Origin: an uncultured bacterium | Lineage (GTDB): Bacteria > Bacteroidota > Bacteroidia > Bacteroidales > Bacteroidaceae | Length of the DNA: 13,065 bases | Reading direction: 5' to 3' | Assembly: GCA_905215575.1 (NCBI GenBank) | Contig: CAJMQV010000043.1 | Coordinates: forward strand, 1 to 13,065 | Part shown: positions 1-7,101 of the stretch, in pieces | Layout of the letters: each line of letters begins with the position of its first letter | Numbering within the stretch: position 1 is the stretch's first letter | Notes under the pieces: model-generated | What the model was told of the DNA's origin: nothing | The model's input: the letters and a program-made list of their open reading frames with translations, nothing else | The model's database searches: none | Translations under genes and position numbers: made by a program

Positions 1-22
1 TATATGTCAATTCTTTAGGATA

Positions 23-241
23 TCATTTTACGGCGAGCTGGATGACAGCCTGTGTGGTAGCATCGGCTTCAGGAACTTGGGCAGGTTGAGGTTTCGAGAC
101 AGGGGGAGCCTCTTTTGCGTTTGCATTGGTATAATTCACAAGCAACTTGCCTAATCCGATGATGATATACAGGATCAGAAATACAGTTGCCATGCCCACA
201 ACCATCAGTTGCAGGGCCAGATAAATGTTTTCCGTGTTCAT
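23..241 (-). CDS. OadG-like small membrane subunit (sodium-pump decarboxylase gamma family)
   Basis: A 72-residue protein with one hydrophobic N-terminal helix (about residues 8-36, containing LMVVGMATVFLILY) followed by a short Pro/Ala-rich cytoplasmic tail. This is the layout of the gamma chain of biotin-dependent, sodium-pumping decarboxylases (oxaloacetate or methylmalonyl-CoA type), which anchors the carboxyltransferase to the membrane beta subunit. The motif MVVGMxTVF is characteristic of the family. I chose the ATG at 241; the frame stays open to an ATG at 337, but the extra 32 residues are basic and polar and would put a tail before the membrane helix, unlike family members. The gene follows folB on the same strand after 121 bp. 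Partner subunits would be expected past the left edge of the window but cannot be seen. The family call is fairly firm; which decarboxylase it serves is inference. Confidence 0.72.
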   Translation of the reverse strand: MNTENIYLALQLMVVGMATVFLILYIIIGLGKLLVNYTNANAKEAPPVSKPQPAQVPEADATTQAVIQLAVK

Positions 242-362
242 AAGCTTTGTTTTTTTATGGTATTGTTTGTAAGATCGATTTGGAAAACCGGTCATGCGAA
301 TATAAGCATTTTTTTCTGGATGAACTTGGTTTCGCATGGCTTTTTTGACGAACCGTTAGGCT

Positions 363-734
363 TTATTCACGTCTGGCTTCTATACGTATTCCGGCACCGT
401 TACAGTCGGCTCCCATCGGTGGGTTTTCTTTGGTGATTTCCAGCGTAACGGCTTCTACTTCGGGATAAGTACGGAAGATGTGTTCCAGAATTCGTCCTCC
501 TACGTGCTCTATGAGTTTGGATGGGATTTCCATTTCCGAGCGCACAATGTCGAACAGATCGGCATAGCTGACTGTGTCGGTCAGTTCATCGGTTTGCAGG
601 GCATGTGTGAAGTCGACGGTTGCCTCCAGATCGACGAAAAAGTGAGTACCTGTATATCTTTCCTGCTCCAGCACACCGTGATGGGCAAAGAAGCGCGCGT
701 TGCGGATAAATATTTTGGTCTGATTGATTTTCAT
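363..734 (-). CDS. folB: Dihydroneopterin aldolase FolB
   Basis: A 123-residue protein, the normal size for FolB, which converts 7,8-dihydroneopterin to 6-hydroxymethyl-dihydropterin and glycolaldehyde in folate synthesis. Family signatures are present in order: FFAHHGVLEQER (residues 15-26, with the pterin-site glutamate region), VSYADLF (55-61, with the conserved Tyr57), KLIEHVGGRI (73-82, with pterin-anchoring Glu76), and EITKENPPMGAD (99-110), where Lys102 matches the catalytic lysine. The ATG at 734 is preferred. An ATG at 806 in the same frame adds 24 residues, but these would be encoded through the nrdJ terminator hairpin and do not resemble the family. The gene begins 25 bases after the hairpin's T-run, leaving little room for its own promoter, so terminator read-through from nrdJ is a plausible source of transcript (inference). 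Confidence 0.93.
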   Translation of the reverse strand: MKINQTKIFIRNARFFAHHGVLEQERYTGTHFFVDLEATVDFTHALQTDELTDTVSYADLFDIVRSEMEIPSKLIEHVGGRILEHIFRTYPEVEAVTLEITKENPPMGADCNGAGIRIEARRE

Positions 735-758
735 ATCTGTCTTCAAGTTTATGGTTAT

Positions 759-813
759 AAAAAACGCATCTTTGCCCGATACCACCTTAGGAAGCGGCTC
801 CGGCAAAGATGCG
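759..813 (-). terminator. Intrinsic terminator-like hairpin after nrdJ
   Basis: A perfect 12-bp stem (CGCATCTTTGCC at 765-776 pairing with GGCAAAGATGCG at 802-813) encloses a 25-base loop. On the minus strand it is followed at once by six Ts (759-764), 44 bases after the nrdJ stop. The shape fits a Rho-independent terminator. The loop is long, and its 5' part on the minus strand could form a small inner hairpin. folB starts 25 bases beyond, so the element may act as an attenuating terminator between the two genes. Confidence 0.75.
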
Positions 814-857
814 GTATTCAGTTCATTTTAATGATTTCAATGTGTTTCGCTTGCAGA

Positions 858-3401
858 CTATCCGCAGCGTGATGTGCCGCAGTGTTTGCAGATGAGGCAA
901 CCCTCCTGATAGATCAAAGACTCGTGGCCGCAGTTAGGACATTTCTGTCCTTTGGCTTCTGTTCCGTCTGTGATGTATTTCTTCAGGGCGCGTTCCACAC
1001 CGTTCTTCCAGGTGTTGATGCTTTCGCTTTCCAGTTGCAGAGAACCTACCAGACGGATGACATGCTCCAAAGGCATACGGTAACGCAGCACACCGGAAAT
1101 CAGCTTGGCATAGTTCCAATATTCTTTATTGAACTTTTCAGAAAGTCCTTCAACGGTAGTCTTGTAACCTTTCTTGTTTTCGAACTGGAAGTCATAGCGT
1201 TTGGTACCGTCTTCGCATACATTCTTGATGATGCGTCCTTTAGTGACGCTCTTAGGCAATACGATACCCTCGTCGTCGTCCTGAAGTCCGGTAAAGATTT
1301 CATAAGGCTGACCGTCGAGCAGTCCGATGAAGGCCACCCACTTCTCCTTATTGTTCTGGAAGCGGACAACGTCACATTCCAAAGATTTCGGGCGTACTTC
1401 CGTAACGGTCGGATGCTCGAATATTTTCGGTTGCTCCGATTTGTCGCTTTTCTTCTTGACCGAAATCATCACTCCCGCACGGGAACCGTCGCGATAGATG
1501 GTACATCCCTTGCAACCGGAACGCCATGCTTCTACGTAGAGGCGGTTCACCAATGCCTCGTCTACATGGTTCGGCAGGTTTACGGTAACACTGATAGAGT
1601 GGTCAACCCACTTCTGGATAGCGCCCTGCATCTGAACTTTCATCAGCCAGTCTACATCGTTGGCTGTTGCTTTATAGTAAGGAGATTTGGCTACCAGTTC
1701 GTCAATTTCCTCTTGGGTATATTTTTTCTGGGTGTCGTAACCGTTCACTTCCATCCAGGTCATGAACTTGTGATGGTATACGATATATTCCTCAAAAGCG
1801 TCTCCGGTTTCGTCCACAAAGTCAATGTGTACTTCCGGATCGTTAGGATTTACTTTTCTGCGGCGCTTGTAGATCGGCATGAATACCGGTTCGATACCCG
1901 AAGTGGTCTGGGTCATCAGACTGGTGGTACCGGTCGGCGCAATTGTCAGACAGGCAATGTTACGACGACCATATTTGGCCATGTCGTTATACAGATCCAT
2001 GTCTGCTTCCTTGATACGGTTGATGAACGGATTGTTCTTCTCGCGTTCGGCGCTGTAAACAGGGAATGCTCCGCGCTCTTTCGCCATCTGAACAGATGAG
2101 CGGTATGCCTCCAAAGCTACGGTTTTGTGTACCTGTACGGAGAAGTCGGTTGCTTCCTGGGTTCCGTAGCGTAAGTTCAAGGCTGCGAGCATATCACCTT
2201 CGGCGGTAATACCCACACCGGTGCGACGGCCCATGCCACTCTTCTTGTAGATTTTCTCCCACAGATGCTTTTCTGTTCCTTTCACTTCGTCTGATTCCGG
2301 ATCAGACTCAATCTTTTGCTGAATGGCCTCGATCTTCTCCAATTCCAGATCAATGATGTCGTCCATGATGCGCTGTGCGGTTGCCACGTGCTTCTTGAAC
2401 AGCTCAAAGTCGAAATAGGCATCCGGAGTAAACGGATTGACTACGTATGAATATAAGTTGATGGCCAACAGACGGCAGCTGTCGTATGGACAAAGAGGAA
2501 TCTCACCGCAAGGGTTGGTACTTACTGTGCGGAATCCTAAATCGGCATAACAGTCTGGCACAGATTCACGCAGGATGGTGTCCCAGAACAATACACCCGG
2601 TTCAGCTGATTTCCAGGCATTGTGTACAATCTTTTCCCATAAAGCCTTGGCCTGGATTTCTTTGTGATACAATGGCTGGTCAGAATCAATAGGGAATTGC
2701 TGGATGTAAGGCTGATCGTTTGTAGCCGCTTCCATAAAAGCGTCGTCCAGTTTTACGGAGATATTGGCTCCCGTAACCTTGCCTTCTGTCATCTTCGCAT
2801 CAATGAACGCTTCTGCATCCGGATGTTTGATACTTACTGACAACATCAGGGCTCCGCGGCGTCCATCCTGAGCAACCTCGCGGGTGGAGTTGCTGTAACG
2901 CTCCATGAACGGAACCAGACCGGTAGAAGTAAGAGCTGAATTCTTTACCGGAGATCCTTTCGGACGGATGTGTGACAAGTCGTGGCCTACGCCGCCTCGT
3001 CTTTTCATCAGTTGCACCTGTTCTTCATCAATGCGGATGATGCCACCGTAAGAGTCGGCTTTTCCTTCCAAACCGATAACAAAGCAGTTTGATAAAGAGG
3101 CAATCTGATAGTCATTTCCAATACCGGTCATCGGACTTCCTGCCGGTACGATATACTTGAAATGATCCAAGAGATCGAAAATTTCACGAGCTTTCAGATT
3201 GTTGGGATACTTAGCTTCGATACGGGCAATCTCATTGGCCAATCGCCAATGCATGTCCGTAGGAGTCTGCTCATAGATATTGCCATAAGAATCCTTCATG
3301 GCATATTTGTTCACCCATACTCTTGCGGCCAGTTCGTCACCCTTGAAGTATTTCAAGGTTGCCTCAAAAGCTTCATCATAGGTAAAAGTCTGTTTTTCCA
3401 C
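858..3401 (-). CDS. nrdJ: Adenosylcobalamin-dependent (class II) ribonucleotide reductase
   Basis: A large single-chain reductase, 847 residues from the chosen start, that makes deoxyribonucleotides using a B12-derived radical. Visible motifs, numbered from this start: SLSNCF with the redox Cys106; NPCGE at 296-300 with the active-site Asn, Cys and Glu; IAPTGTTSL in the substrate-phosphate loop; and a C-terminal cysteine cluster (Cys821, 824, 835, 838, 841, 846) that would hold the zinc/redox tail that re-reduces the active site. A TSCPD-like region (about 690-815) precedes it. The start is GTG at 3401, where family similarity begins (VEKQTFTYDEA). An in-frame ATG at 3482 adds 27 atypical residues and lies only about 2-8 bases from the predicted transcription start, so I disfavour it. 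The enzyme works with or without oxygen but needs cobalamin. No cobalamin riboswitch is visible in the roughly 85-base leader. Confidence 0.95.
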   Translation of the reverse strand: MEKQTFTYDEAFEATLKYFKGDELAARVWVNKYAMKDSYGNIYEQTPTDMHWRLANEIARIEAKYPNNLKAREIFDLLDHFKYIVPAGSPMTGIGNDYQIASLSNCFVIGLEGKADSYGGIIRIDEEQVQLMKRRGGVGHDLSHIRPKGSPVKNSALTSTGLVPFMERYSNSTREVAQDGRRGALMLSVSIKHPDAEAFIDAKMTEGKVTGANISVKLDDAFMEAATNDQPYIQQFPIDSDQPLYHKEIQAKALWEKIVHNAWKSAEPGVLFWDTILRESVPDCYADLGFRTVSTNPCGEIPLCPYDSCRLLAINLYSYVVNPFTPDAYFDFELFKKHVATAQRIMDDIIDLELEKIEAIQQKIESDPESDEVKGTEKHLWEKIYKKSGMGRRTGVGITAEGDMLAALNLRYGTQEATDFSVQVHKTVALEAYRSSVQMAKERGAFPVYSAEREKNNPFINRIKEADMDLYNDMAKYGRRNIACLTIAPTGTTSLMTQTTSGIEPVFMPIYKRRRKVNPNDPEVHIDFVDETGDAFEEYIVYHHKFMTWMEVNGYDTQKKYTQEEIDELVAKSPYYKATANDVDWLMKVQMQGAIQKWVDHSISVTVNLPNHVDEALVNRLYVEAWRSGCKGCTIYRDGSRAGVMISVKKKSDKSEQPKIFEHPTVTEVRPKSLECDVVRFQNNKEKWVAFIGLLDGQPYEIFTGLQDDDEGIVLPKSVTKGRIIKNVCEDGTKRYDFQFENKKGYKTTVEGLSEKFNKEYWNYAKLISGVLRYRMPLEHVIRLVGSLQLESESINTWKNGVERALKKYITDGTEAKGQKCPNCGHESLIYQEGCLICKHCGTSRCG

Positions 3402-3490
3402 GTCTTGTATTTTTATATTATTTTTGCATTTGTTCTCTCTATCGTTGTATAAGCGTGAGAGATAGGTAGAATTGTTTTCCAAAAGCTCTG

Positions 3491-3521
3491 CAAAGCTACA
3501 TATGTTTTCTCATATATCAAA
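3491..3521 (-). promoter_or_regulatory. Bacteroides-type promoter of nrdJ
   Basis: On the minus strand, TTTG (3521-3518) is followed after exactly 19 bases by TAGCTTTG (3498-3491). This matches the published Bacteroides sigma-ABfr consensus (-33 TTTG, -7 TAnnTTTG) at every defined base and with the right spacing. Transcription would start near 3484-3488. That leaves about 85 bases to the GTG at 3401 and almost none to the ATG at 3482, which supports the shorter nrdJ reading. Confidence 0.8.
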
Positions 3522-3652
3522 ATAAAAAGTGGTTAAAAAACGGTTTCTTTCTTTGATAGTTATCCGTTTTTGTTTTATAAGTATTTGATTATTAGTAAAA
3601 TGAAGTTTTATTTACATCAAAAAGTTATCCAAAAAGTAAATTCGTTTGCTTA

Positions 3653-3687
3653 AATGAGTGATTCATTGCAATTTTTTCGTATCTTTG
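3653..3687 (+). promoter_or_regulatory. Putative promoter of the nitroreductase gene with overlapping dyad
   Basis: TATCTTTG (3680-3687) matches the Bacteroides -7 element TAnnTTTG and lies 28 bases before the ATG at 3716. No TTTG is present at the expected -33 distance. Instead the quasi-palindrome AATGAGTGATTCATT (3653-3667; six of seven base pairs match around G3660) occupies that position. This could be a regulator site substituting for the -33 contact, but that is inference from position alone. Confidence 0.5.
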
Positions 3688-3715
3688 TTGGAACAACATT
3701 AAAAATAAAATAATT

Positions 3716-4456
3716 ATGGATTTCCTGACCCAAAGACGTTCTATTCGTCGCTATAAAACAGACGATATTTCGGATGAATTGTTAAATAGTCTTTTGTATA
3801 AAGCTGAGCGGACTCAGACAATGGGAAATATGCAGCTGTATAGTGTTGTGGTAACCCGTTCTCCGGAAATGAAGGCTACTTTGGCCCCTGTTCACTTTAA
3901 TCAGCCTATGGTAACCGGAGCTCCTGTGGTACTTACTTTCTGCGCAGATTTCAACCGTACGGTGAAATGGTGTTCTTATCGCGATGCACAAAGCGGCTAT
4001 GACAATCTGTTGTCGTTGATGAACGCAGTGAGTGATACTTTGCTTTATACCCAGACTTTTTCTTGTTTGGCAGAAGAGGCCGGTTTAGGGCTTTGTTATT
4101 TGGGTACAACTTTATATAATGCCGGCCAGATTATTGATATTCTGAAGTTGCCGAAATTGGTTCTTCCGGTGGCTACGCTTACTGTGGGATATCCGGATGA
4201 GTGTCCTCCGCAGACCGATCGCTTGCCTTTGGAGGCATTGGTTCATCGGGAGGTTTATCAGGATTACACAGAACAGTCTATCAATGAGTTTTATCTGCCA
4301 AAAGAGAACTTGCCCGAGAATCTGGAATTTGTGAAAGTGAATCAGAAGAAGACTTTGGCACAGGTATTTGCCGAAGTACGTTATAATAAGGCAGACAATG
4401 AGGCAATCAGTGATGTCTTGATGGAAACCCTCAAGAAACAAGGTTTTCTGAAATAA
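3716..4456 (+). CDS. Nitroreductase-family FMN oxidoreductase
   Basis: A 246-residue flavoprotein of the nitroreductase superfamily, probably an NAD(P)H-dependent, FMN-binding cytoplasmic enzyme. The N-terminus has the FMN-phosphate motif RRSIRRY (residues 7-13). A variant of the usual SSGNxQ segment follows (TMGNMQLYSVVV, about 35-46). The glycine-rich EAGLGLCYLGTTLYN stretch (about 122-136) and the closing beta-strand PVATLTVGYP (about 151-160) are both typical. The tail after about residue 165 is longer than in minimal members and resembles NfsA/Frp-like proteins, where a C-terminal extension wraps the partner subunit. The physiological substrate cannot be read from sequence. The gene stands alone, diverging from nrdJ across 314 bp (measured to the GTG) and converging on dnaA. 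Confidence 0.9.
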   Translation: MDFLTQRRSIRRYKTDDISDELLNSLLYKAERTQTMGNMQLYSVVVTRSPEMKATLAPVHFNQPMVTGAPVVLTFCADFNRTVKWCSYRDAQSGYDNLLSLMNAVSDTLLYTQTFSCLAEEAGLGLCYLGTTLYNAGQIIDILKLPKLVLPVATLTVGYPDECPPQTDRLPLEALVHREVYQDYTEQSINEFYLPKENLPENLEFVKVNQKKTLAQVFAEVRYNKADNEAISDVLMETLKKQGFLK

Positions 4457-4483
4457 GTCGTTTGTACGGTATTTATAAAAAAT

Positions 4484-4533
4484 ATAATAGAGTCATATCA
4501 ATTGCTCAAGAGAGGTTGATATGACTCTATTAT
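4484..4533. terminator. Bidirectional terminator between nitroreductase and dnaA
   Basis: A perfect 18-bp inverted repeat (4484-4501 with 4516-4533, core TAGAGTCATATCAA) surrounds a 14-base loop. It lies between two convergent genes. On the plus strand the hairpin is followed by T-rich sequence (4534-4558). On the minus strand it is followed by the complement of 4475-4483, a T-tract. It can therefore end transcripts from both sides. Confidence 0.88.
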
Positions 4534-4556
4534 TATGTTTGTCTTATTTGTTCTTC

Positions 4557-5963
4557 TTATTTACTGCTTTGCAACAGTTTTTCAATCTCTTCTACTTTGC
4601 TTTTGAAGTTCTTGTCCACATGAATGCGGTCGGCTACCAGATTGCAGGAGTGCAATACAGTGGCGTGATTTCTCTTGCCGATCAGGGCACCGATTTTTGA
4701 CGAAGACAAGTCGGTATGTTTCTGTGCCAGATACATGGCGATTTGTCTTACCTGTACCACATTCTGCTTGCGACTCTTGGTGAAGATTTCGCTTTGGTTC
4801 ATTTTGAAGTAGCCGCAGACATTCTCCAATATCAAATCTACGGTAATCGGCTTTTTCTCGAATTTTACAGCCCGTTTTACGATTTGCTCGGTCAGATTCA
4901 TGTCCACTTCGCGGTTATAGACCACAGAGTAAGCCATCAGAGAGTTGATGATACCTTCCAGATCACGTACGCTTTCGTTTACGTTTTCTGCGATAAAGTC
5001 AATCACTTCTTCCGGAATAGACAAACCGTCGCGATGGATCTTGCTTTTCAGAATATCCTTTCGCAGTTCTTTGTTTGGCTTTTCCAGTTCGGCCACCAAT
5101 CCCCATTTGAAACGGGTGAGCAGACGCTCTTCCATACCTTGAAGGGCCACAGGCGGTCGGTCGGATGTCAGGATCAACTGGCGTCCGTTCTGGTGAAGAT
5201 GGTTGAAGATATGGAAAAAAGTATTCTGAGTTTTGGTCAGGCTGGCAAACTCCTGTACATCGTCAATAATCAGCACATCAATTGTCTGATAGAAATTGAT
5301 GAAATCGTTGACGGTATTTTTACGTACAGAGTCGGTATATTGCACCTGGAACAGATGTGCGGACAGGTACAATACTCGTTTTTGCGGATAGAGTTCCTTG
5401 ATTTTTGTACCAATCGCATTGACCAAATGTGTTTTACCCACACCCGAAGCGCCGTAAAGAAACAGCGGATTGAATGTGGTCTGTTTGGGATGTTCTGCAA
5501 TGGCCTGTCCCACCGAACGCGGCAGCTTATTGCTGATACCTTCGATGAAATTCTCAAAATTGTAATTCGGATTCAATTGTGGGTCCAGATCCTGAGGGAG
5601 GGCAGCCTGCATCGGATTCGGTGCTTTATTGCCGTTTGTAATGGGGCGCCCTGCTGGTACGGATACGGGACGGGTTGTCGCTTCCAGATCAACAGTGAGA
5701 TTGTTGGTCTTGTCAGCTTCAACACGATACATTAATTTGACTCCCTCACCAAAGACTCTATGCAGTACAGTGTGAAGAAGTTTAACGTAATGTTCTTCCA
5801 AATATTCATAGACAAAGGAACTTGGTACCTGAATGGTCAGAGTCTTATCCTCGTAACTCAAACAGGTAATCGGTGTAAACCAGGTTCTAAACTGGTTTTC
5901 ATTTACATTGTCGTGAATAATTTGAAGACAACGTTCCCATTGCGTTTGAAGAGAACTAGTCAT
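4557..5963 (-). CDS. dnaA: Chromosomal replication initiator protein DnaA
   Basis: A 468-residue AAA+ initiator with all four domains: domain I (about 1-85), a linker (about 86-130), the ATPase (about 131-370) and the DNA-binding domain IV (about 375-468). Walker A is GASGVGKT (171-178), Walker B is VLIIDD (230-235), sensor I is LTSDRP (265-270), and the sensor II region is NVNESVRDLEG (327-337). The DnaA signature helix is SSKIGALIGKRNHATVLHSC (421-440). At the base-reading triplet, where E. coli has Asp433-His-Thr, this protein has Asn432-His-Ala. Such variants may be common in Bacteroidetes; I cannot check. The ATG at 5963 gives the standard N-terminus. The protein binds DnaA boxes at oriC and melts the origin. 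No box cluster is visible next to the gene, so oriC is probably elsewhere. Confidence 0.98.
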   Translation of the reverse strand: MTSSLQTQWERCLQIIHDNVNENQFRTWFTPITCLSYEDKTLTIQVPSSFVYEYLEEHYVKLLHTVLHRVFGEGVKLMYRVEADKTNNLTVDLEATTRPVSVPAGRPITNGNKAPNPMQAALPQDLDPQLNPNYNFENFIEGISNKLPRSVGQAIAEHPKQTTFNPLFLYGASGVGKTHLVNAIGTKIKELYPQKRVLYLSAHLFQVQYTDSVRKNTVNDFINFYQTIDVLIIDDVQEFASLTKTQNTFFHIFNHLHQNGRQLILTSDRPPVALQGMEERLLTRFKWGLVAELEKPNKELRKDILKSKIHRDGLSIPEEVIDFIAENVNESVRDLEGIINSLMAYSVVYNREVDMNLTEQIVKRAVKFEKKPITVDLILENVCGYFKMNQSEIFTKSRKQNVVQVRQIAMYLAQKHTDLSSSKIGALIGKRNHATVLHSCNLVADRIHVDKNFKSKVEEIEKLLQSSK

Positions 5964-6006
5964 TCAATTAAGTTCTTGCTTTTAAAATTCTACTATCATT
6001 CAATAC

Positions 6007-6056
6007 TTATACACTACAAAGGTCGGAATATTCTCTGAATTTACCAAATATATTTG
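6007..6056 (-). promoter_or_regulatory. dnaA upstream region: possible -7 box, palindrome and DnaA-box-like site
   Basis: CAAATATATTTG at 6045-6056 is a perfect 12-bp palindrome. It supplies a TAnnTTTG-like -7 box on both strands (minus-strand copy 6052-6045), but no TTTG stands at the matching -33 position. TTATACACT at 6007-6015 differs at the last base from a relaxed DnaA box (TTATMCACA). It lies between the possible promoter and the dnaA start, where autoregulatory boxes occur in other bacteria. The assignment is tentative. Confidence 0.35.
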
Positions 6057-6144
6057 CCTTAACGATTACTCTTTTTTTCTAAATGTCTTGTTTACAGAGC
6101 TTAGTTATACGTTAAAAAAAATAATCTGTTTTTCGGGGGAAAAT

Positions 6145-6183
6145 AAAAAAAGACGCATGGTCTTGTCGGATGACCATGCGTCT
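6145..6183 (-). terminator. Intrinsic terminator of the amidase-MCE operon
   Basis: A 12-bp perfect stem (AGACGCATGGTC at 6151-6162 with GACCATGCGTCT at 6172-6183) and a 9-base loop are followed on the minus strand by about seven Ts (6151-6145). It begins 14 bases after the stop codon of the MCE gene and separates it from dnaA downstream. Confidence 0.9.
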
Positions 6184-6197
6184 GCTGTTTCTTGGTT

Positions 6198-7091
6198 TTA
6201 TTTGTCTTTTCTTCCAAAAATGGAGAAGTGGACGTAGCGTTTTGGATGTGCTTTCAGATCTCTCAGCAAGCTGTCTGCACTACCGATGGTGGTGTTGATA
6301 TTGCCATAGAGAGTAGTGTCGTTCAGCAACAGGCCGATGCTGTTGTCCGTACGGTTCAGTTTCTCTGTAGCCAGCTGCAGATTGTTCATGGTGGTATCCA
6401 CCTTTGTCAGGGTACCTTCCAGATCAAGCGCGTTCACCTTGTCGGTAAGTTGGATGACATGATCGCCTACTGCCGTGAATTTCTGAGTCATGCCCGGAAT
6501 GTCATTCCGGATTACCTTATTCAGATCCATTGTGGTTTTGTTCAGATTGGCTGTCAACTGGTTGGTATTGGCCAGAATTTTGGCGATGTTTGGATCTGAA
6601 ACGATACGGTTCAGAGTAGAAACCAATGAGTCTACTGTGTTCAGGGTTTTCTCCACTTTTGGAATCATGGTTGCCGCCTTACTCATCAGATCCGCGTTTT
6701 CTGTTCCGATAATCGTATCACCCGGTTCGAACCGTTCTCTCGGGTTATTGGCCAGCAGCAGATTCAGGTTGCATCCGCCCAGCATTTCAGTAACCAGTTC
6801 GGCTGAACTTCCCTTAGGGATTCTCATTTGGTCATCCACCTGAATTTCAACGATGACATGGCCGTTTTGATTGTAGTTATAGAAGATTTCACGTACAATA
6901 CCTATATTGTATCCGTCTGCATACACCGGGCTTGATTTGGCCAATCCTTTTACATTGCTGAATTCAATGTAGTAGAAATTGCTGGACTTGAACAGGTTGA
7001 TCCCTTTCAGAAAGTTGATTCCCAAAAAGAGCAGGGCCAAGGCTACAATTCCGGCAATTCCGATCTTTACTTCTTTTGTTAGATTTTTCAT
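6198..7091 (-). CDS. MlaD/MCE-domain protein, phospholipid transport substrate-binding type
   Basis: A 297-residue protein with one N-terminal membrane helix (about 9-29) and an MCE domain (about 37-118), including the motifs VKGLAKSSPVYADGYNIG and VTEMLGGCNLNLLL. A long, Asn/Thr-rich helical region (about 140-270) is probably a coiled coil. MlaD-type proteins form periplasmic hexamers that carry lipids between inner and outer membrane, working with an ABC permease and ATPase (MlaE and MlaF). No such partners are in this window. The gene begins 10 bp after the amidase stop, so the two form an operon ending at the terminator at 6145-6183. The pairing suggests envelope maintenance; lipid transport is inferred from the family. 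Confidence 0.9.
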   Translation of the reverse strand: MKNLTKEVKIGIAGIVALALLFLGINFLKGINLFKSSNFYYIEFSNVKGLAKSSPVYADGYNIGIVREIFYNYNQNGHVIVEIQVDDQMRIPKGSSAELVTEMLGGCNLNLLLANNPRERFEPGDTIIGTENADLMSKAATMIPKVEKTLNTVDSLVSTLNRIVSDPNIAKILANTNQLTANLNKTTMDLNKVIRNDIPGMTQKFTAVGDHVIQLTDKVNALDLEGTLTKVDTTMNNLQLATEKLNRTDNSIGLLLNDTTLYGNINTTIGSADSLLRDLKAHPKRYVHFSIFGRKDK

Positions 7092-7101
7092 ACTTCGTAT
7101 T

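Noticed and set aside
242..337. N-terminal extension of the OadG-like protein to an ATG at 337
   Set aside because: The extra 32 residues are basic and polar, precede the membrane helix, and do not fit the family; the ATG at 241 gives the usual form.
735..806. N-terminal extension of FolB to an ATG at 806
   Set aside because: It would be encoded across the nrdJ terminator hairpin and its T-run, and FolB similarity begins at the ATG at 734.
882..2099. Long plus-strand open frame (405 codons) opposite nrdJ
   Set aside because: It lies wholly antisense to the highly conserved nrdJ, has no recognisable domain and no promoter or start signal of its own; it is a codon-bias shadow.
3402..3484. Cobalamin riboswitch in the nrdJ leader
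   Set aside because: The leader is only about 85 bases and has no B12-box-like core or the multi-helix structure required; only a weak TCTCTC/GAGAGA stem can be drawn.
4716..5735. Plus-strand open frame (339 codons) opposite dnaA
   Set aside because: Fully antisense to the clear dnaA gene, with a Phe/His/Cys-rich translation lacking any motif.
5964..6144. Chromosomal origin next to dnaA
   Set aside because: Only one near-consensus DnaA box is visible, with no cluster and no clear repeated unwinding element.
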